A DNA stretch of 64,000 bases from an uncultured Clostridia bacterium (GTDB lineage: Bacteria > Bacillota > Clostridia > TANB77 > CAG-508): assembly GCA_934133175.1 (NCBI GenBank), contig CAKPAX010000002.1:32709-96708 (forward strand). Reading direction: 5' to 3'. How positions within the stretch are numbered: the first letter of the stretch is position 1; every line of letters begins with the position of its first letter. The position numbers and the translations under genes are program-made. The notes beneath the pieces were generated by a model. The model was not told the origin of the DNA and did not search any database. It saw nothing but the letters and a program-made list of their open reading frames with translations. Shown piece by piece: positions 8,670 through 18,381 of the stretch.

Positions 8670-9440
8670 TTATACTTTTACTCTTTTAATTTTTACAACC
8701 TTATTAGTTTCATCATCAATTTCAAAGATACATCCATTAAATATACTAGTTCCACCAGCAATTTTATATCTTTCTGGCAATGTTGTTTCAAATCTTTTTA
8801 TTGATGCTGATATATCCATACCAATAACCGAATGCTCAGGCCCTGTCATTCCAATATCCGTTATATATCCAGTTCCATTTGGTAATATTTTTTCATCCGC
8901 CGTTTGAACATGTGTATGTGTACCAAACATTGCTGTTATTTTTCCATCTAAATAATAACCCATAGCAATTTTTTCTGCTGTTGCTTCTGCATGAAAATCT
9001 ATTATTATTATATCTGCTTTTTCTTTAATATTAGATATTATTTCTTTGGCTTTTAAAAATGGATTTTCTGATAAAACTCCCATATCTACTCTTCCTATTA
9101 AATTTATTACAGCAATCTTTTTATCTTTACAATTATAAATTGCAAATCCCTTTCCTACAACATCTTTTGGATAATTGGCTGGTCTTATTAATTGAGGATT
9201 ATCTATAAATTTAAATATATCTTTCTTACCCCAAGTATGATTTCCCATGGTTATAACATCAGTACCTGCATTTATTAAATCATTAAAATTTTTTTCTGTT
9301 ATTCCCATACCTTCTGCTGCATTTTCTCCATTTGTTATTACAAAATCTATATTTTCTTGCTTCTTTAAACCTTTTAATATTTCCTTTACTTTTCTTACCC
9401 CTATATCTCCAACAATATCTCCAATAGCTAAAATTTTCAA
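8670..9440 (-). CDS. ymdB: YmdB-type metallophosphoesterase
   Basis: The 256-residue protein has the metal-binding motifs of the TIGR00282/YmdB family: GDIVGDIGVRKV, NGENAAEGMG, GNHTWGKKD, DFHAEATAEKIA and GTHTHVQTADE. YmdB is a 2',3'-cyclic nucleotide phosphodiesterase that influences biofilm and motility decisions in Bacillus. It lies directly downstream of rny, as in many Firmicutes, but a strong terminator separates the two here. Confidence 0.93.
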   Translation of the reverse strand: MKILAIGDIVGDIGVRKVKEILKGLKKQENIDFVITNGENAAEGMGITEKNFNDLINAGTDVITMGNHTWGKKDIFKFIDNPQLIRPANYPKDVVGKGFAIYNCKDKKIAVINLIGRVDMGVLSENPFLKAKEIISNIKEKADIIIIDFHAEATAEKIAMGYYLDGKITAMFGTHTHVQTADEKILPNGTGYITDIGMTGPEHSVIGMDISASIKRFETTLPERYKIAGGTSIFNGCIFEIDDETNKVVKIKRVKV

Positions 9441-9563
9441 TTCATTTCCTTCTTCCTTTTTAATTTACATTATCATACTATATATTTTTAATTTAATCAA
9501 GCTTGTATTTTTATAATACCATGTCAATTTAAATATAATTTATTAATTTTTTTCTATATAAGA

Positions 9564-9594
9564 AAAAAGATTGTGACTTAAGTCACAATCTTTC
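9564..9594 (-). terminator. rny terminator
   Basis: AAAGATTGTGACTT and AAGTCACAATCTTT form a nearly loopless perfect stem. On the minus strand it is followed by TTTTTTC. It lies right at the rny stop. Confidence 0.85.
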
Positions 9595-11141
9595 TATTTT
9601 GCATAATCTATTACTCTTGATTCTCTAATAACATTTACTTTTATTTGTCCTGGATAATCCATTTCATTTTCTACTTTTTTAGCTACTTCTCTGGCTAGTA
9701 TAGTCATTTTATCATCATTTATTTCGTCTGGTTTTACTATTATTCTTATTTCACGTCCAGCTTGTATTGCAAAAGATTTTTCAACTCCTTCAAAAGAATC
9801 TGCTATTTCTTCTAAGTTTTGTAATCTCTTAATATATGTTTCTAAAGTTTCTCTTCTAGCACCTGGTCTTGAAGCTGATATAGCATCTGCTGCTTGTACT
9901 AAAACAGCCTCCAATGTTTGTGGTTCAACATCTCCATGGTGTGCTTCAACAGCATTTATTACTATTGGATTTTCTTTATACTTTTTAAGTATATCAACAC
10001 CTATTTCTACGTGTGTTCCTTCCATATCATGATCTAATGCCTTTCCAATATCATGTAAAAGCCCAGCTCTTCTAGCTAATTTCGGATCTAATCCTAATTC
10101 TTCTGCCATAATTCTTGCTAAGTTTGATACTTCTATTGAATGATTTAAAACATTTTGTCCATAACTCGTCCTATACTTTAATTTACCAATTAATTTTATA
10201 ACATCTGGATGTAAACCATTTACACCTGTTTCTAAAATAGCTCTTTCTCCTTCTGCTTTAATTGTTGCTTCCACTTCTTCTTTTGCTTTTTCTACCATTT
10301 CTTCTATTTTTGCAGGATGAATTCTTCCATCATCTATTAATTTTTCTAACGCAATTTTAGCAACTTCTCTTCTTAATGGATCAAAACCTGATAGAATTAC
10401 AGCTTCTGGTGTATCATCAATTATTAAATCTATTCCTGTAAGTGTTTCTAATGCTTTAATATTTCTACCTTCTCTACCAATAATTCTTCCTTTCATATCA
10501 TCATTTGGAAGTGATACTATTGATACAGTAGTTTCTTGTGAATGATCTGCTGCACATTTTTGAATTGCATATGTAATTAATTCTTTTGCATTTTTGCCAG
10601 CATCTTCTTTTGCTTTTTGATCTAAATCTCTAATAATAGCTGCTTTTTCACTTGTTATTTGTTTTTCAATTTCATCTAACAATCTTTCTTTTGCAGCTTC
10701 TTTTGTTAAGCCAGATATTCTTTGTAATTCTTCCATCTCTTTTTCATACAATGATTCTAATTCTTGACTTCTTGTATCAAGATCTTGTCTTGTTTGTTCT
10801 ATTTGTCTTTCTTTTTTCTCAAAATTTTCAGAACGTCTTTCTAAATTTTCTTCTTTCTGAATTACTCTAGCTTCTTGTTTTTGTATTTCGCCTCTTCTTT
10901 CTTTAATCTCCTGATCTAATTCTTTTCTACTACTCATGATTTCTTCTTTAGCCTTAAAAATTTCTTCTTTTTTCATATTTTCTGCTTCAATTTTAGCTAA
11001 ATCGATTAATCTTTTAGCCTCTTGTTCAGCACTTTCTATTTTAGATTCAGCAATCTTTTTTCTTATTGTCATTCCTACTGGTATTCCTATTGCTAGTGAG
11101 ATTAAGACAGTGGCAATTATGATTAAAATATTCATAATCAT
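9594..11141 (-). CDS. rny: Ribonuclease Y
   Basis: The 515-residue protein has the full RNase Y layout. There is an N-terminal membrane helix (about 3-23), a long Glu/Lys/Arg coiled coil (about 30-180), a KH domain with [15 protein letters not shown] (about 220-240) and an HD domain with [12 protein letters not shown] (about 365). RNase Y starts mRNA decay at the inner membrane in Firmicutes. ATG 11141 or the ATG two codons later could be used; AGAGGTG precedes both. Confidence 0.97.
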   Translation of the reverse strand: MIMNILIIIATVLISLAIGIPVGMTIRKKIAESKIESAEQEAKRLIDLAKIEAENMKKEEIFKAKEEIMSSRKELDQEIKERRGEIQKQEARVIQKEENLERRSENFEKKERQIEQTRQDLDTRSQELESLYEKEMEELQRISGLTKEAAKERLLDEIEKQITSEKAAIIRDLDQKAKEDAGKNAKELITYAIQKCAADHSQETTVSIVSLPNDDMKGRIIGREGRNIKALETLTGIDLIIDDTPEAVILSGFDPLRREVAKIALEKLIDDGRIHPAKIEEMVEKAKEEVEATIKAEGERAILETGVNGLHPDVIKLIGKLKYRTSYGQNVLNHSIEVSNLARIMAEELGLDPKLARRAGLLHDIGKALDHDMEGTHVEIGVDILKKYKENPIVINAVEAHHGDVEPQTLEAVLVQAADAISASRPGARRETLETYIKRLQNLEEIADSFEGVEKSFAIQAGREIRIIVKPDEINDDKMTILAREVAKKVENEMDYPGQIKVNVIRESRVIDYAK

Positions 11142-11344
11142 ACACCTCTTTCTTATTAAATTTTCAATGTTCGAATAAATATATAAATTTAAAATTATTA
11201 TTTTAATATATTTCTTCCTATTCTATTTTATATTTATTATTGTAAACTGTCAAGTATTTATTTAATATGAATTGTATTTTATTCAAATTTATTAACTTTT
11301 TCAATAATCTTATTTGCAATAATATTTTTATTAAACTACAATAC

Positions 11345-11412
11345 ACATATTAAATTTTTAAACACTACCAAAGGAAATGTCATAAAAAACAACATTTCCC
11401 TCAGTAGTGTTT
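11345..11412 (-). terminator. Terminator of the 11.4-kb outlier gene
   Basis: AAACACTAC and GTAGTGTTT arms enclose a second stem (GGAAATGT/ACATTTCC). The T tract is short and mixed with A, so it is a structured 3' end of moderate strength. Confidence 0.6.
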
Positions 11413-11422
11413 AAAAATCATT

Positions 11423-11794
11423 TCATGCGTTCATACTTTCTTTTGCAACTTTCAGTCTTGTGGCTGCTATTTTCTCTTCTTCTTTACTCAACTCACGACC
11501 AAGTTTAGGGCAATAAAGTGGCTTGCGAATATTAGTCCATTCGCTAGGTCTCTCAAGAGATTCTTCAATTACTCCACCAACTTCAAGGCATACAGCCTTC
11601 ATATCTCCATCCCTGAAATCATCATAAGGATCAGGATCGGGAAGTAATTTAAATGATATACATTGATCACAGTAGTCGTTGCCACCCATACCTTGAGTAG
11701 AATACTTTAATGCTCCGCCACTGTCAATAACAACGACATCAACACCAGCTTTTTCAAGTTCTTTAATTTCCCGCAGATCTTTTTCATTCAACAT
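11423..11794 (-). CDS. Unrecognised small cytoplasmic protein (outlier cassette)
   Basis: The 123-residue protein matches no family I can name. It starts MLNEKDLREIKELEKAGVDV and holds DYCDQC near residue 41, with further Cys near 69 and 94, so it may bind a metal. There is no signal or membrane segment. GC is visibly higher than in neighbours, and codon 8 is CGG in frame (LREI). The gene stands alone with a consensus promoter, a leader of about 80 bases, AAGGAGG and its own terminator. A +1 shift at CGG would meet TAA two codons later. It is probably acquired DNA. Confidence 0.7.
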   Translation of the reverse strand: MLNEKDLREIKELEKAGVDVVVIDSGGALKYSTQGMGGNDYCDQCISFKLLPDPDPYDDFRDGDMKAVCLEVGGVIEESLERPSEWTNIRKPLYCPKLGRELSKEEEKIAATRLKVAKESMNA

Positions 11795-11880
11795 TCACTT
11801 TTCCTCCTTAAAATAATAATTTTACAATGTACGCTATATATCAAACTGTAAAACAGGATTAAAAAGAATTTAACATTAGT

Positions 11881-11909
11881 ATTATATCATTTTTTATTAT
11901 TTTTTTCAA
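11881..11909 (-). promoter_or_regulatory. Promoter of the 11.4-kb outlier gene
   Basis: On the minus strand TTGAAA (11909-11904), 17 bases, then TATAAT (11886-11881). Confidence 0.7.
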
Positions 11910-11969
11910 GTTTTTCAGTATTTTGATTATATATGGTATGTGTCAACTAAATGTAAGCATTTTTTTATT

Positions 11970-14900
11970 CTACTTATTATTCATGATTTCAACAAATTGT
12001 TTTTCGTTAATTTCTTTATTTTTTAATAAATATTCAACTGCTTTTTCCGTTTTTCCTTTATTTTCTGTCAAAATTTTAATTGTTTTCTCATAACATTCTG
12101 AAAGAATTTTATTGGCTTCCTCATATATATATTTATCTATATTTTCTTCATAAGGAAATGTATATAATCCTAATTCTGACATACCATATTTTGTAATCAT
12201 ATTTCTTACCATTTTAGAAGCATTATTTAAATCAGTATTATTTCCAGACTCATGTTCACCTAAATAAACAATTTCATTACACATTCCACCTAAACAGCGA
12301 CAAATCTTATTCAAATACTCTTGTCTACTTAAATTTTTTATTTTTTCATTATATCTAACATATCCCAATACGCCTCTGCCCTCAGCATTAATTGTTATTT
12401 TTTCTATTCCAGGATTTTTTCCTAATATATAACTAATAGCTGCATGTCCAATTTCATGAATAGCTGTTCTTCTTTGAGATTCTTCATCTATTAAATCAGG
12501 ATTTATCATATATTCTCCTGTATATATATTTTTTATCATGTCTTGAATTGTTGGTATACATTCTTTTGTTATAGTTTTTATATCTCCTTTTTTAGTAGCT
12601 AATTTTAGCAATGTATTTTGTACAACTTTATCAACAAATCTTCCATTTCCTATGTTTTCTACATTACAGAAATACTTCATTAATCTTTTTAAATTTTCCT
12701 TTGCATCATCTTCTATTTGTAAGCCAATATCATGTATTTTTTTATAATATATTTCACAATATTCATCATCTGTATAATCAACAAAATTAAATGTATATCC
12801 AACTCTTGATGAAATTCCTGGATTTATTTTTAAAAATTCACCCATTTCATTTTTATATCCAGCAAATACTACTACAAATTCACCTTTATGGTCTTCCATT
12901 GCTTTAATTAATGTTGCAATAGCTTCTGATCCAAAATCATATTGAGCATTATGTCCTTGAGCCAAACTATAAGCCTCGTCTATAAATAATACTCCTCCCA
13001 TTGCTTTTTCAATTACTTCTGCTGTTTTTATAGCTGTCTGCCCTACATATCCTGCAACCAAATCTTTTCTTTCTACTTCTATTAATTTATTTTCATGAAT
13101 AATTCCAATATCAAATAAAACTTTAGCAATAATTCTTGCTACTGTTGTTTTACCTGTACCAGGATTGCCTGTAAAAATCATATGTAGATTTTGCCTAGGA
13201 ATTACTAAATTTTGTTCTTCTGCTTTTTTAAAAAATTTTATATATTTTTCAAATTCAATAATTTTTTCTTTTATTTCTTTTAATCCAATCAAGTTATCAA
13301 GCATATCTTTTGCATTATATTTAGAATAATTTGTATTATTTAGCTCTTCTATTGTTGGAATATCTTCTATTGTTATCATTTTTATATTTTTAGTTTCCCT
13401 TAAAGCATGTTTCATAATTACTTCTTGTATCAATTTATCTACAAAACGCCCATTACCAAAATTTTTTTTACTACTATAATACTCAAAAATTTTTGATAAA
13501 TCTTTATCTACTTTTGAGTTCATAGAATATCCCATATTATTCATCTTAAGCATAAACATTTGCTTAAGTTCATCCTCAGAGTAATCCTCAAAATTGAATG
13601 TATAACCTATTCTAGAAGAAATTCCCGGATTTATATCTAAAAATGTCTTCATTTCATCTTTATACCCAGCAAAAATAACAACAAAATTATTTTTATGGTC
13701 TTCCATTGCTTTAATTAATGTTGCAATAGATTCTGATCCATAATCATTTTGAGAATTATGCCCTTGAGCCAAACTATAAGCCTCATCTATAAATAATACT
13801 CCTCCCATTGCTTTCTCAATTACTTCTGCCGTTTTTATAGCTGTCTGCCCTACATATCCTGCAACCAAATCTTTTCTTTCTACTTCTATTAATTTATTTT
13901 CATGAATAATTCCAATATCAAATAAAACTTTAGCAATAATTCTTGCTACTGTTGTTTTACCTGTACCAGGATTGCCTGTAAAAATCATATGTAGATTTTG
14001 CCTAGGAATTACTAAATTTTGTTCTTCTGCTTTTTTAAAAAATTTTATATATTTTTCAAATTCAATAATTTTTTCTTTTATTTCTTTTAATCCAATCAAG
14101 TTATCAAGCATATCTTTTGCATTATATTTAGAATAATTTGTATTATTTAGCTCTTCTATTGTTGGAATATCTTCTATTGTTATCATTTTTATATTTTTAG
14201 TTTCCCTTAAAGCATGTTTCATAATTACTTCTTGTATCAATTTATCTACAAAACGCCCATTACCAAAATTTTTTTTACTACTATAATACTCAAAAATTTT
14301 TGATAAATCTTTATCTACTTTTGAGTTCATAGAATATCCCATATTATTCATCTTAAGCATAAACATTTGCTTAAGTTCATCCTCAGAGTAATCCTCAAAA
14401 TTGAATGTATAACCTATTCTAGAAGAAATTCCCGGATTTATATCTAAAAATGTCTTCATTTCATCTTTATACCCAGCAAAAATAACAACAAAATTATTTT
14501 TATGGTCTTCCATTGCTTTAATTAATGTTGCAATAGATTCTGATCCATAATCATTTTGAGAATTATGCCCTTGAGCCAAACTATAAGCCTCATCTATAAA
14601 TAATACTCCTCCCATTGCTTTCTCAATTACTTCTGCCGTTTTTGGTGCTGTTTGTCCTATATATTCTGCAACTAGATCTTTTCTTTCTACTTCCACTAAT
14701 TTATTTTCATAAACCAATCCTAAATCATATAACATTTTTGCCATTATTCTTGCTACAGTTGTCTTTCCTGTACCAGGATTACCTGTAAAGATCATATGTA
14801 AATTAGATTCTGTAGTTTTTAATCCTAAGTTTTGGGCTTTTAATGTATATAATGCATATTTTTCAAATTTTTTTATATTATCTTTAACAGAATTTAATCC

Positions 14901-16685
14901 TATTATATTTTTTAGGCTTTCTTCTACTGTCTCTCTTTTATATATATTATCTGGAAAAATAAAACCTTTTTTACTAATACTATAATTAGATAAATATTTA
15001 GCTAATTCTTCATTATAAAACGGAAAGAATTCTGCATTCATACTTACATATTCTATAAATTGTTCTTTTACTATTTTTCTAAGTTTTTGATTATTTCTCA
15101 ATTTCATTGATAACTCATTATTTAAGTTTTTGTAATATAACTCGAACAATTCGTCTATTGATAAGTTTGAGATTTTATATCTATTGTTTTGATATACAAA
15201 CTTTATTTTTGTATCTAATGATAATAATTCATCTACTGAATTTTTGTCAGATGCTATTATTACATAATCTTCATTAAATATTGATGTAATCAATTCTACT
15301 ATTCTATTAACCCTTCTTAACTCTAGATATCTTGAAGTTCTTCCATTTTTAATTCTTCTATATTCATTAACAAATTCTTTTACATCTGTTAAAACATATA
15401 AATGTCTATCCAAAATTGAATTTTCTTCAACAGTCCATACATTAGTGCCAGGTTTTCCCTGTAATTCATAAGTATTTTCTAAAGCTAAATTATATAAACT
15501 CAAATACTCTGGTTCATCATTATCAATCTTTTTCCAAGCTTTTAATAATTTACAAATTTTATTAGCTAAATCAAACTTTCCACTTCCTCTATCTCCCTCT
15601 ATAGAAATATGTAGACCGTTTTCTGTATTTACTTTATCAACTAATTCTTCAATGTTTTCAATTTTATTTCTGTATTCTAAAATTTTATTAATTTCTTGTA
15701 TTCTGTCTTCTTTTTTCTTTTTCTCTATATTTTCAAATTGTTCTTCTTGTTTTTTTATACTCTGATTTTCTATTTCTTCTTGGTGCTCATTATAGTATTT
15801 TCTATCTTCTTCTACCTTGCTCCATTGATTGCTTTTTTTCAAATAATAGAGATAACCTGCAACATCAAATATACAATATGGTCTAGTACAATTCCACCTA
15901 TTACATTTATATAATAACTCTTTCGTATTTCTATTAACATATATCCAATCACTTTCAGATATATATTTATATTTTAATACACTATTAACATCTTCATCAT
16001 ATCTAGTTTCATATGCATTACAATTATATGGTAACCATATTTTAATATATTCTTTTTTTTCCTGTTCTACAAATACCATATCATTTTTTAACAATTCTAA
16101 TGCTATATTAAAAGTTTTTTCAGGCACATTTTTTAATCCATCTTTAGGATTCCATTCAAAAGTAAAATAATCACTTTTAAAAACATTTCTTCTATATTCT
16201 TCTCTGTCTTTTAAAACATCTATTAGTAATCCTTTATTTTTTAAATATAATATATATCCAGCATAAAATTCAGGACATCTACTAAATTTACATTTAGCAC
16301 AATTAACATTATTTTTATTTTCATATGCCTTAGGTGTAGTTGTAAATTTACTTTTTTTTGTTATACATTCACCATTTTCTATTTTGTTTTTTAATATTGT
16401 ATCATCCACTTCTTTATCTCTTGTTTTGTAATCACATAAATTGTATATGTTATTTGAAATTTCAATTTTTTCTTTTTCATCTACTATAACTTTTTTTAAA
16501 GATATATCACCATTAGCAAGAATTGCAATACACAATTTAATAAACTCAATAGAAGTAAATCTTAATCCATTAACTAAATTCCATTCAAAATCATAATCTA
16601 CAACTTCTAAATTATCTAATTTATTTATTTGGTTTATTATTTCCTTAGTTTCTTTTGAAAATTCATCACTTTTAACTTCACTCAT
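11970..16685 (-). CDS. Giant AAA+ protein: Cys-rich N-terminus, three CbbX/SpoVK-type modules, M41-like protease end
   Basis: The 1571-residue protein has a modular build. Residues about 20-300 hold two related units, each starting FEWN and ending in a Cys cluster (NCAKCKFSRC; CNRWNCTRPYC). Near 365 a separate P-loop reads GDRGSGKFDL. Three AAA+ modules follow with MIFTGNPGTGKTTVARI near 635, 905 and 1173, each with GVLFIDEAYSLAQGHN as Walker B. The end carries TAIHEIGHAAISYI (HExxH zinc protease motif near 1410) and GNNTDLNNAS, the third-ligand region of FtsH-type M41 peptidases. A remodelling ATPase fused to protease is inferred. No membrane helix is evident. Modules 1 and 2 share an exact DNA duplication. 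Confidence 0.75.
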   Translation of the reverse strand: MSEVKSDEFSKETKEIINQINKLDNLEVVDYDFEWNLVNGLRFTSIEFIKLCIAILANGDISLKKVIVDEKEKIEISNNIYNLCDYKTRDKEVDDTILKNKIENGECITKKSKFTTTPKAYENKNNVNCAKCKFSRCPEFYAGYILYLKNKGLLIDVLKDREEYRRNVFKSDYFTFEWNPKDGLKNVPEKTFNIALELLKNDMVFVEQEKKEYIKIWLPYNCNAYETRYDEDVNSVLKYKYISESDWIYVNRNTKELLYKCNRWNCTRPYCIFDVAGYLYYLKKSNQWSKVEEDRKYYNEHQEEIENQSIKKQEEQFENIEKKKKEDRIQEINKILEYRNKIENIEELVDKVNTENGLHISIEGDRGSGKFDLANKICKLLKAWKKIDNDEPEYLSLYNLALENTYELQGKPGTNVWTVEENSILDRHLYVLTDVKEFVNEYRRIKNGRTSRYLELRRVNRIVELITSIFNEDYVIIASDKNSVDELLSLDTKIKFVYQNNRYKISNLSIDELFELYYKNLNNELSMKLRNNQKLRKIVKEQFIEYVSMNAEFFPFYNEELAKYLSNYSISKKGFIFPDNIYKRETVEESLKNIIGLNSVKDNIKKFEKYALYTLKAQNLGLKTTESNLHMIFTGNPGTGKTTVARIMAKMLYDLGLVYENKLVEVERKDLVAEYIGQTAPKTAEVIEKAMGGVLFIDEAYSLAQGHNSQNDYGSESIATLIKAMEDHKNNFVVIFAGYKDEMKTFLDINPGISSRIGYTFNFEDYSEDELKQMFMLKMNNMGYSMNSKVDKDLSKIFEYYSSKKNFGNGRFVDKLIQEVIMKHALRETKNIKMITIEDIPTIEELNNTNYSKYNAKDMLDNLIGLKEIKEKIIEFEKYIKFFKKAEEQNLVIPRQNLHMIFTGNPGTGKTTVARIIAKVLFDIGIIHENKLIEVERKDLVAGYVGQTAIKTAEVIEKAMGGVLFIDEAYSLAQGHNSQNDYGSESIATLIKAMEDHKNNFVVIFAGYKDEMKTFLDINPGISSRIGYTFNFEDYSEDELKQMFMLKMNNMGYSMNSKVDKDLSKIFEYYSSKKNFGNGRFVDKLIQEVIMKHALRETKNIKMITIEDIPTIEELNNTNYSKYNAKDMLDNLIGLKEIKEKIIEFEKYIKFFKKAEEQNLVIPRQNLHMIFTGNPGTGKTTVARIIAKVLFDIGIIHENKLIEVERKDLVAGYVGQTAIKTAEVIEKAMGGVLFIDEAYSLAQGHNAQYDFGSEAIATLIKAMEDHKGEFVVVFAGYKNEMGEFLKINPGISSRVGYTFNFVDYTDDEYCEIYYKKIHDIGLQIEDDAKENLKRLMKYFCNVENIGNGRFVDKVVQNTLLKLATKKGDIKTITKECIPTIQDMIKNIYTGEYMINPDLIDEESQRRTAIHEIGHAAISYILGKNPGIEKITINAEGRGVLGYVRYNEKIKNLSRQEYLNKICRCLGGMCNEIVYLGEHESGNNTDLNNASKMVRNMITKYGMSELGLYTFPYEENIDKYIYEEANKILSECYEKTIKILTENKGKTEKAVEYLLKNKEINEKQFVEIMNNK
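13024..14643 (-). repeat. Perfect in-frame tandem duplication, period 807 bp
   Basis: 13024-13836 and 13831-14643 read the same base for base (813 bp each, offset 807 = 269 codons). Divergence resumes at both ends: CTGCTG versus CTGCCG at the left, and GTTTTTATAG versus GTTTTTGGTG at the right. It covers most of one AAA+ module plus its linker in the giant protein. Confidence 0.85.
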
Positions 16686-16743
16686 TATTTTTCTCCTTTG
16701 ATATTTTTATGACATAATAATTATATATAAAATAAAACAAAAA

Positions 16744-16768
16744 AGAAACCTCTTTCGAGGAAAAGAAA
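16744..16768 (-). terminator. Terminator with GAAA tetraloop
   Basis: On the minus strand CCTC-GAAA-GAGG is followed by TTTCTTTTTTG. It closes the unit containing the 17-kb outlier gene, 60 bases before the giant gene starts. Confidence 0.75.
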
Positions 16769-16792
16769 TATTTTTCTTTTTAGTATAGGCTA

Positions 16793-16957
16793 TTAACCTA
16801 CACTGGCAGTCAGCACAGTAGGATTGACAACGCCATCTCCTTTATACCATACTGTTTGTTGTGTAAAACTCGGAGTTATTCTCACTATTTCCAGACCTGT
16901 GATAAGATATCTGCAGAACACCCATACATAAAGCTTGAATACCATTTGCATCTGCAT
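16793..16957 (-). CDS. Possible small protein (54 aa) or gene remnant
   Basis: An open frame from ATG 16957 to TAA 16795-16793 encodes a protein-like sequence ending ITPSFTQQTVWYKGDGVVN and then PTVLTASVG. There is no Shine-Dalgarno site, and a TAG lies four codons upstream in frame. GC is raised as in the outlier genes. It may be the 3' remnant of a longer acquired gene. It overlaps, in another frame, the open extension that follows the stop of the 16998 gene. Confidence 0.35.
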   Translation of the reverse strand: MQMQMVFKLYVWVFCRYLITGLEIVRITPSFTQQTVWYKGDGVVNPTVLTASVG

Positions 16958-16997
16958 AGAAAGATGCTATTTCTGAGTGAGATTTTGGTGTCTTTTC

Positions 16998-17330
16998 TTA
17001 TTCTTTCTGTCTTGCTTCTTTATATTTCTTTTCCCAACCATCTTCAAACATTTTAAGAATGGTGTCAACTTGAGCATTTTTTGCATTGACAGAAATATAG
17101 ACGCCGTTGAAATCAAATTCAATAGCTTTCAAGCCATTAAGATTCGATTCCTCATCAAAACACCCTGCTACAATAGCAGCGATTTCCTGGATATTTCTTC
17201 CAGCCATGGAATTAATTACCATTACACCGTCATTAAGAGACTTTACTCTTAAAATCTTATTGTCACAAGTCCGAAAACAAAGAGAACCGTCGTGTGAAAA
17301 AACTTCCTGAATTCTAACCATTGTTGCCAT
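16998..17330 (-). CDS. Unrecognised small protein (outlier cassette)
   Basis: The 110-residue soluble protein begins MATMVRIQEVFSHDGSLCFR and ends KKYKEARQKE. I recognise no family. The middle (IQEIAAIVAGCFDEESNLNG, then IEFDFNGVYISVNAK) suggests a small alpha/beta fold. Codon use differs from neighbours and includes an in-frame CGG (FRT); a +1 shift there would stop within about nine codons. The start ATG follows TTAAGGAGGAATTTATT. After the TAA at its end the same frame stays open for about 50 more codons (to 16842), so the protein may once have been longer. Confidence 0.65.
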   Translation of the reverse strand: MATMVRIQEVFSHDGSLCFRTCDNKILRVKSLNDGVMVINSMAGRNIQEIAAIVAGCFDEESNLNGLKAIEFDFNGVYISVNAKNAQVDTILKMFEDGWEKKYKEARQKE

Positions 17331-17404
17331 AATAAATTCCTCCTTAATTTGTTGTTTTATTCTGTTAATATGGCTTGCTGACTTTCAAAGTCTACTATAA
17401 ATAT

Positions 17405-17433
17405 ATTATATAACAATTTTACATAAATTGCAA
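17405..17433 (-). promoter_or_regulatory. Promoter of the 17-kb outlier gene
   Basis: On the minus strand TTGCAA (17433-17428), 17 bases, then TATAAT (17410-17405). The leader to the ATG is about 70 bases. Confidence 0.7.
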
Positions 17434-17536
17434 ATATAACATACATTATGTATAAAAGAAAATAATTTCGTTCAATTTTAGTTATTATTTAATTATCTTT
17501 CAAACGCCATTCTTTCTTTTTGAATAGCAATTTTAC

Positions 17537-17566
17537 AACAAAAAATACCATCCTTTTCAGAATGAT
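17537..17566 (-). terminator. tRNA-Leu transcript terminator
   Basis: On the minus strand ATCATTCTGAAAAGGATGGT forms a short stem followed by ATTTTTTG. Another hairpin, TCTGTTC/GAACAGA (about 17577-17599), lies between it and the tRNA 3' end. Confidence 0.65.
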
Positions 17567-17607
17567 ATTTGTATCGTCTGTTCTATTAATTCGAACAGAT
17601 CCGTTAT

Positions 17608-17691
17608 TGGTGCGGATGAGAGGACTCGAACCTCCACGCCGTTGGCACTGGTTCCTAAGACCAGCGCGTCTGCCAGTTCCGCCACATCCGC
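17608..17691 (-). tRNA. tRNA-Leu (anticodon UAG)
   Basis: The minus strand reads GCGGATGTGGCGGAACTGGC at the 5' end. The anticodon stem is CTGGT/ACCAG with loop CTTAGGA, giving anticodon TAG. A class II variable arm, the TTCGAGTC T-loop and an encoded CCA (17610-17608) follow. The acceptor ends GCGGATG and CATCCGC pair. UAG reads CUA/CUG leucine codons. A promoter-like TTGACA and TAATAT lie upstream, and a 10-base-arm dyad (AATGTGTTAT/ATAACACATT, 17697-17723) lies just before the tRNA. Confidence 0.97.
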
Positions 17692-17789
17692 ATAACAATG
17701 TGTTATCTTTGTCATAACACATTATATATTAGCACAACCTTTATTACATTGTCAACTAATTTTATAAAAATATTATTAAGTTTTTAAAT

Positions 17790-18227
17790 TTAAAATTTAT
17801 TACTTTTCACATCTTCTACGAATTTATCTCTAATTTCTGTTGGTAGAAGAGTTATTTTTTCTATATCTCTTCTGTCTATTATTTCTGGAATATATTGTCC
17901 TCTGTCTGCATATTTAGGATCATTAGAAAATTCTGGTCCATCTCCTGTACCAAATTTTCCACCTATATATTTGCATAAATAAAAATATTCTTTTTTATTT
18001 ACTTCACCATTTTCCAAACTATACAATTGTTTTACAACTTCTACATCTATTCCAAATTCTTCTTTTATTTCTCTTTTTGTTCCATCTTCTAATGTTTCAT
18101 TACCTTCTCTTCCTCCTCCTGGGAAAGTATAATAATCCCCTATCGGATGATTTTTCACTCCAACTCTATGCATAAACGCAAATCCATTTTCTATTGGTAA
18201 AATACCAGCAACTCTTATTCTTTCCAT
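17790..18227 (-). CDS. NUDIX hydrolase
   Basis: The 145-residue protein has a complete Nudix box, GGREGNETLEDGTKREIKEE followed by FGI (G-x5-E-x7-REUxEExGU), which binds the metal for cleavage of nucleoside diphosphates linked to another moiety. RVAGILPIENGFAFMHR forms the first strands. The substrate cannot be read from the sequence. The start is ATG 18227 behind AGGAGGAAATATA. It is divergent from mgtA and shares a short intergenic region with it. Confidence 0.9.
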   Translation of the reverse strand: MERIRVAGILPIENGFAFMHRVGVKNHPIGDYYTFPGGGREGNETLEDGTKREIKEEFGIDVEVVKQLYSLENGEVNKKEYFYLCKYIGGKFGTGDGPEFSNDPKYADRGQYIPEIIDRRDIEKITLLPTEIRDKFVEDVKSNKF

Positions 18228-18381
18228 TATATTTCCTCCTTTAAAACCGTTGTTATTATATTCTTGTTTTAAAAAAAATACAATAATTTTATAATAATTG
18301 TTTCATAATAAAAATATAGTGGTATAATTTTAAAGAATTAAAATATTTATAAAATTAAATTTACGAAAGAAGGAATTAATA

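Noticed and set aside
17489..17722. Open frames on both strands across the tRNA-Leu gene
   Set aside because: They are stop-free only because the tRNA is GC-rich; the tRNA structure explains the region.
18228..18381. M-box magnesium riboswitch before mgtA
   Set aside because: I see no suitable stem series or terminator/anti-terminator pair in the 150-base leader.
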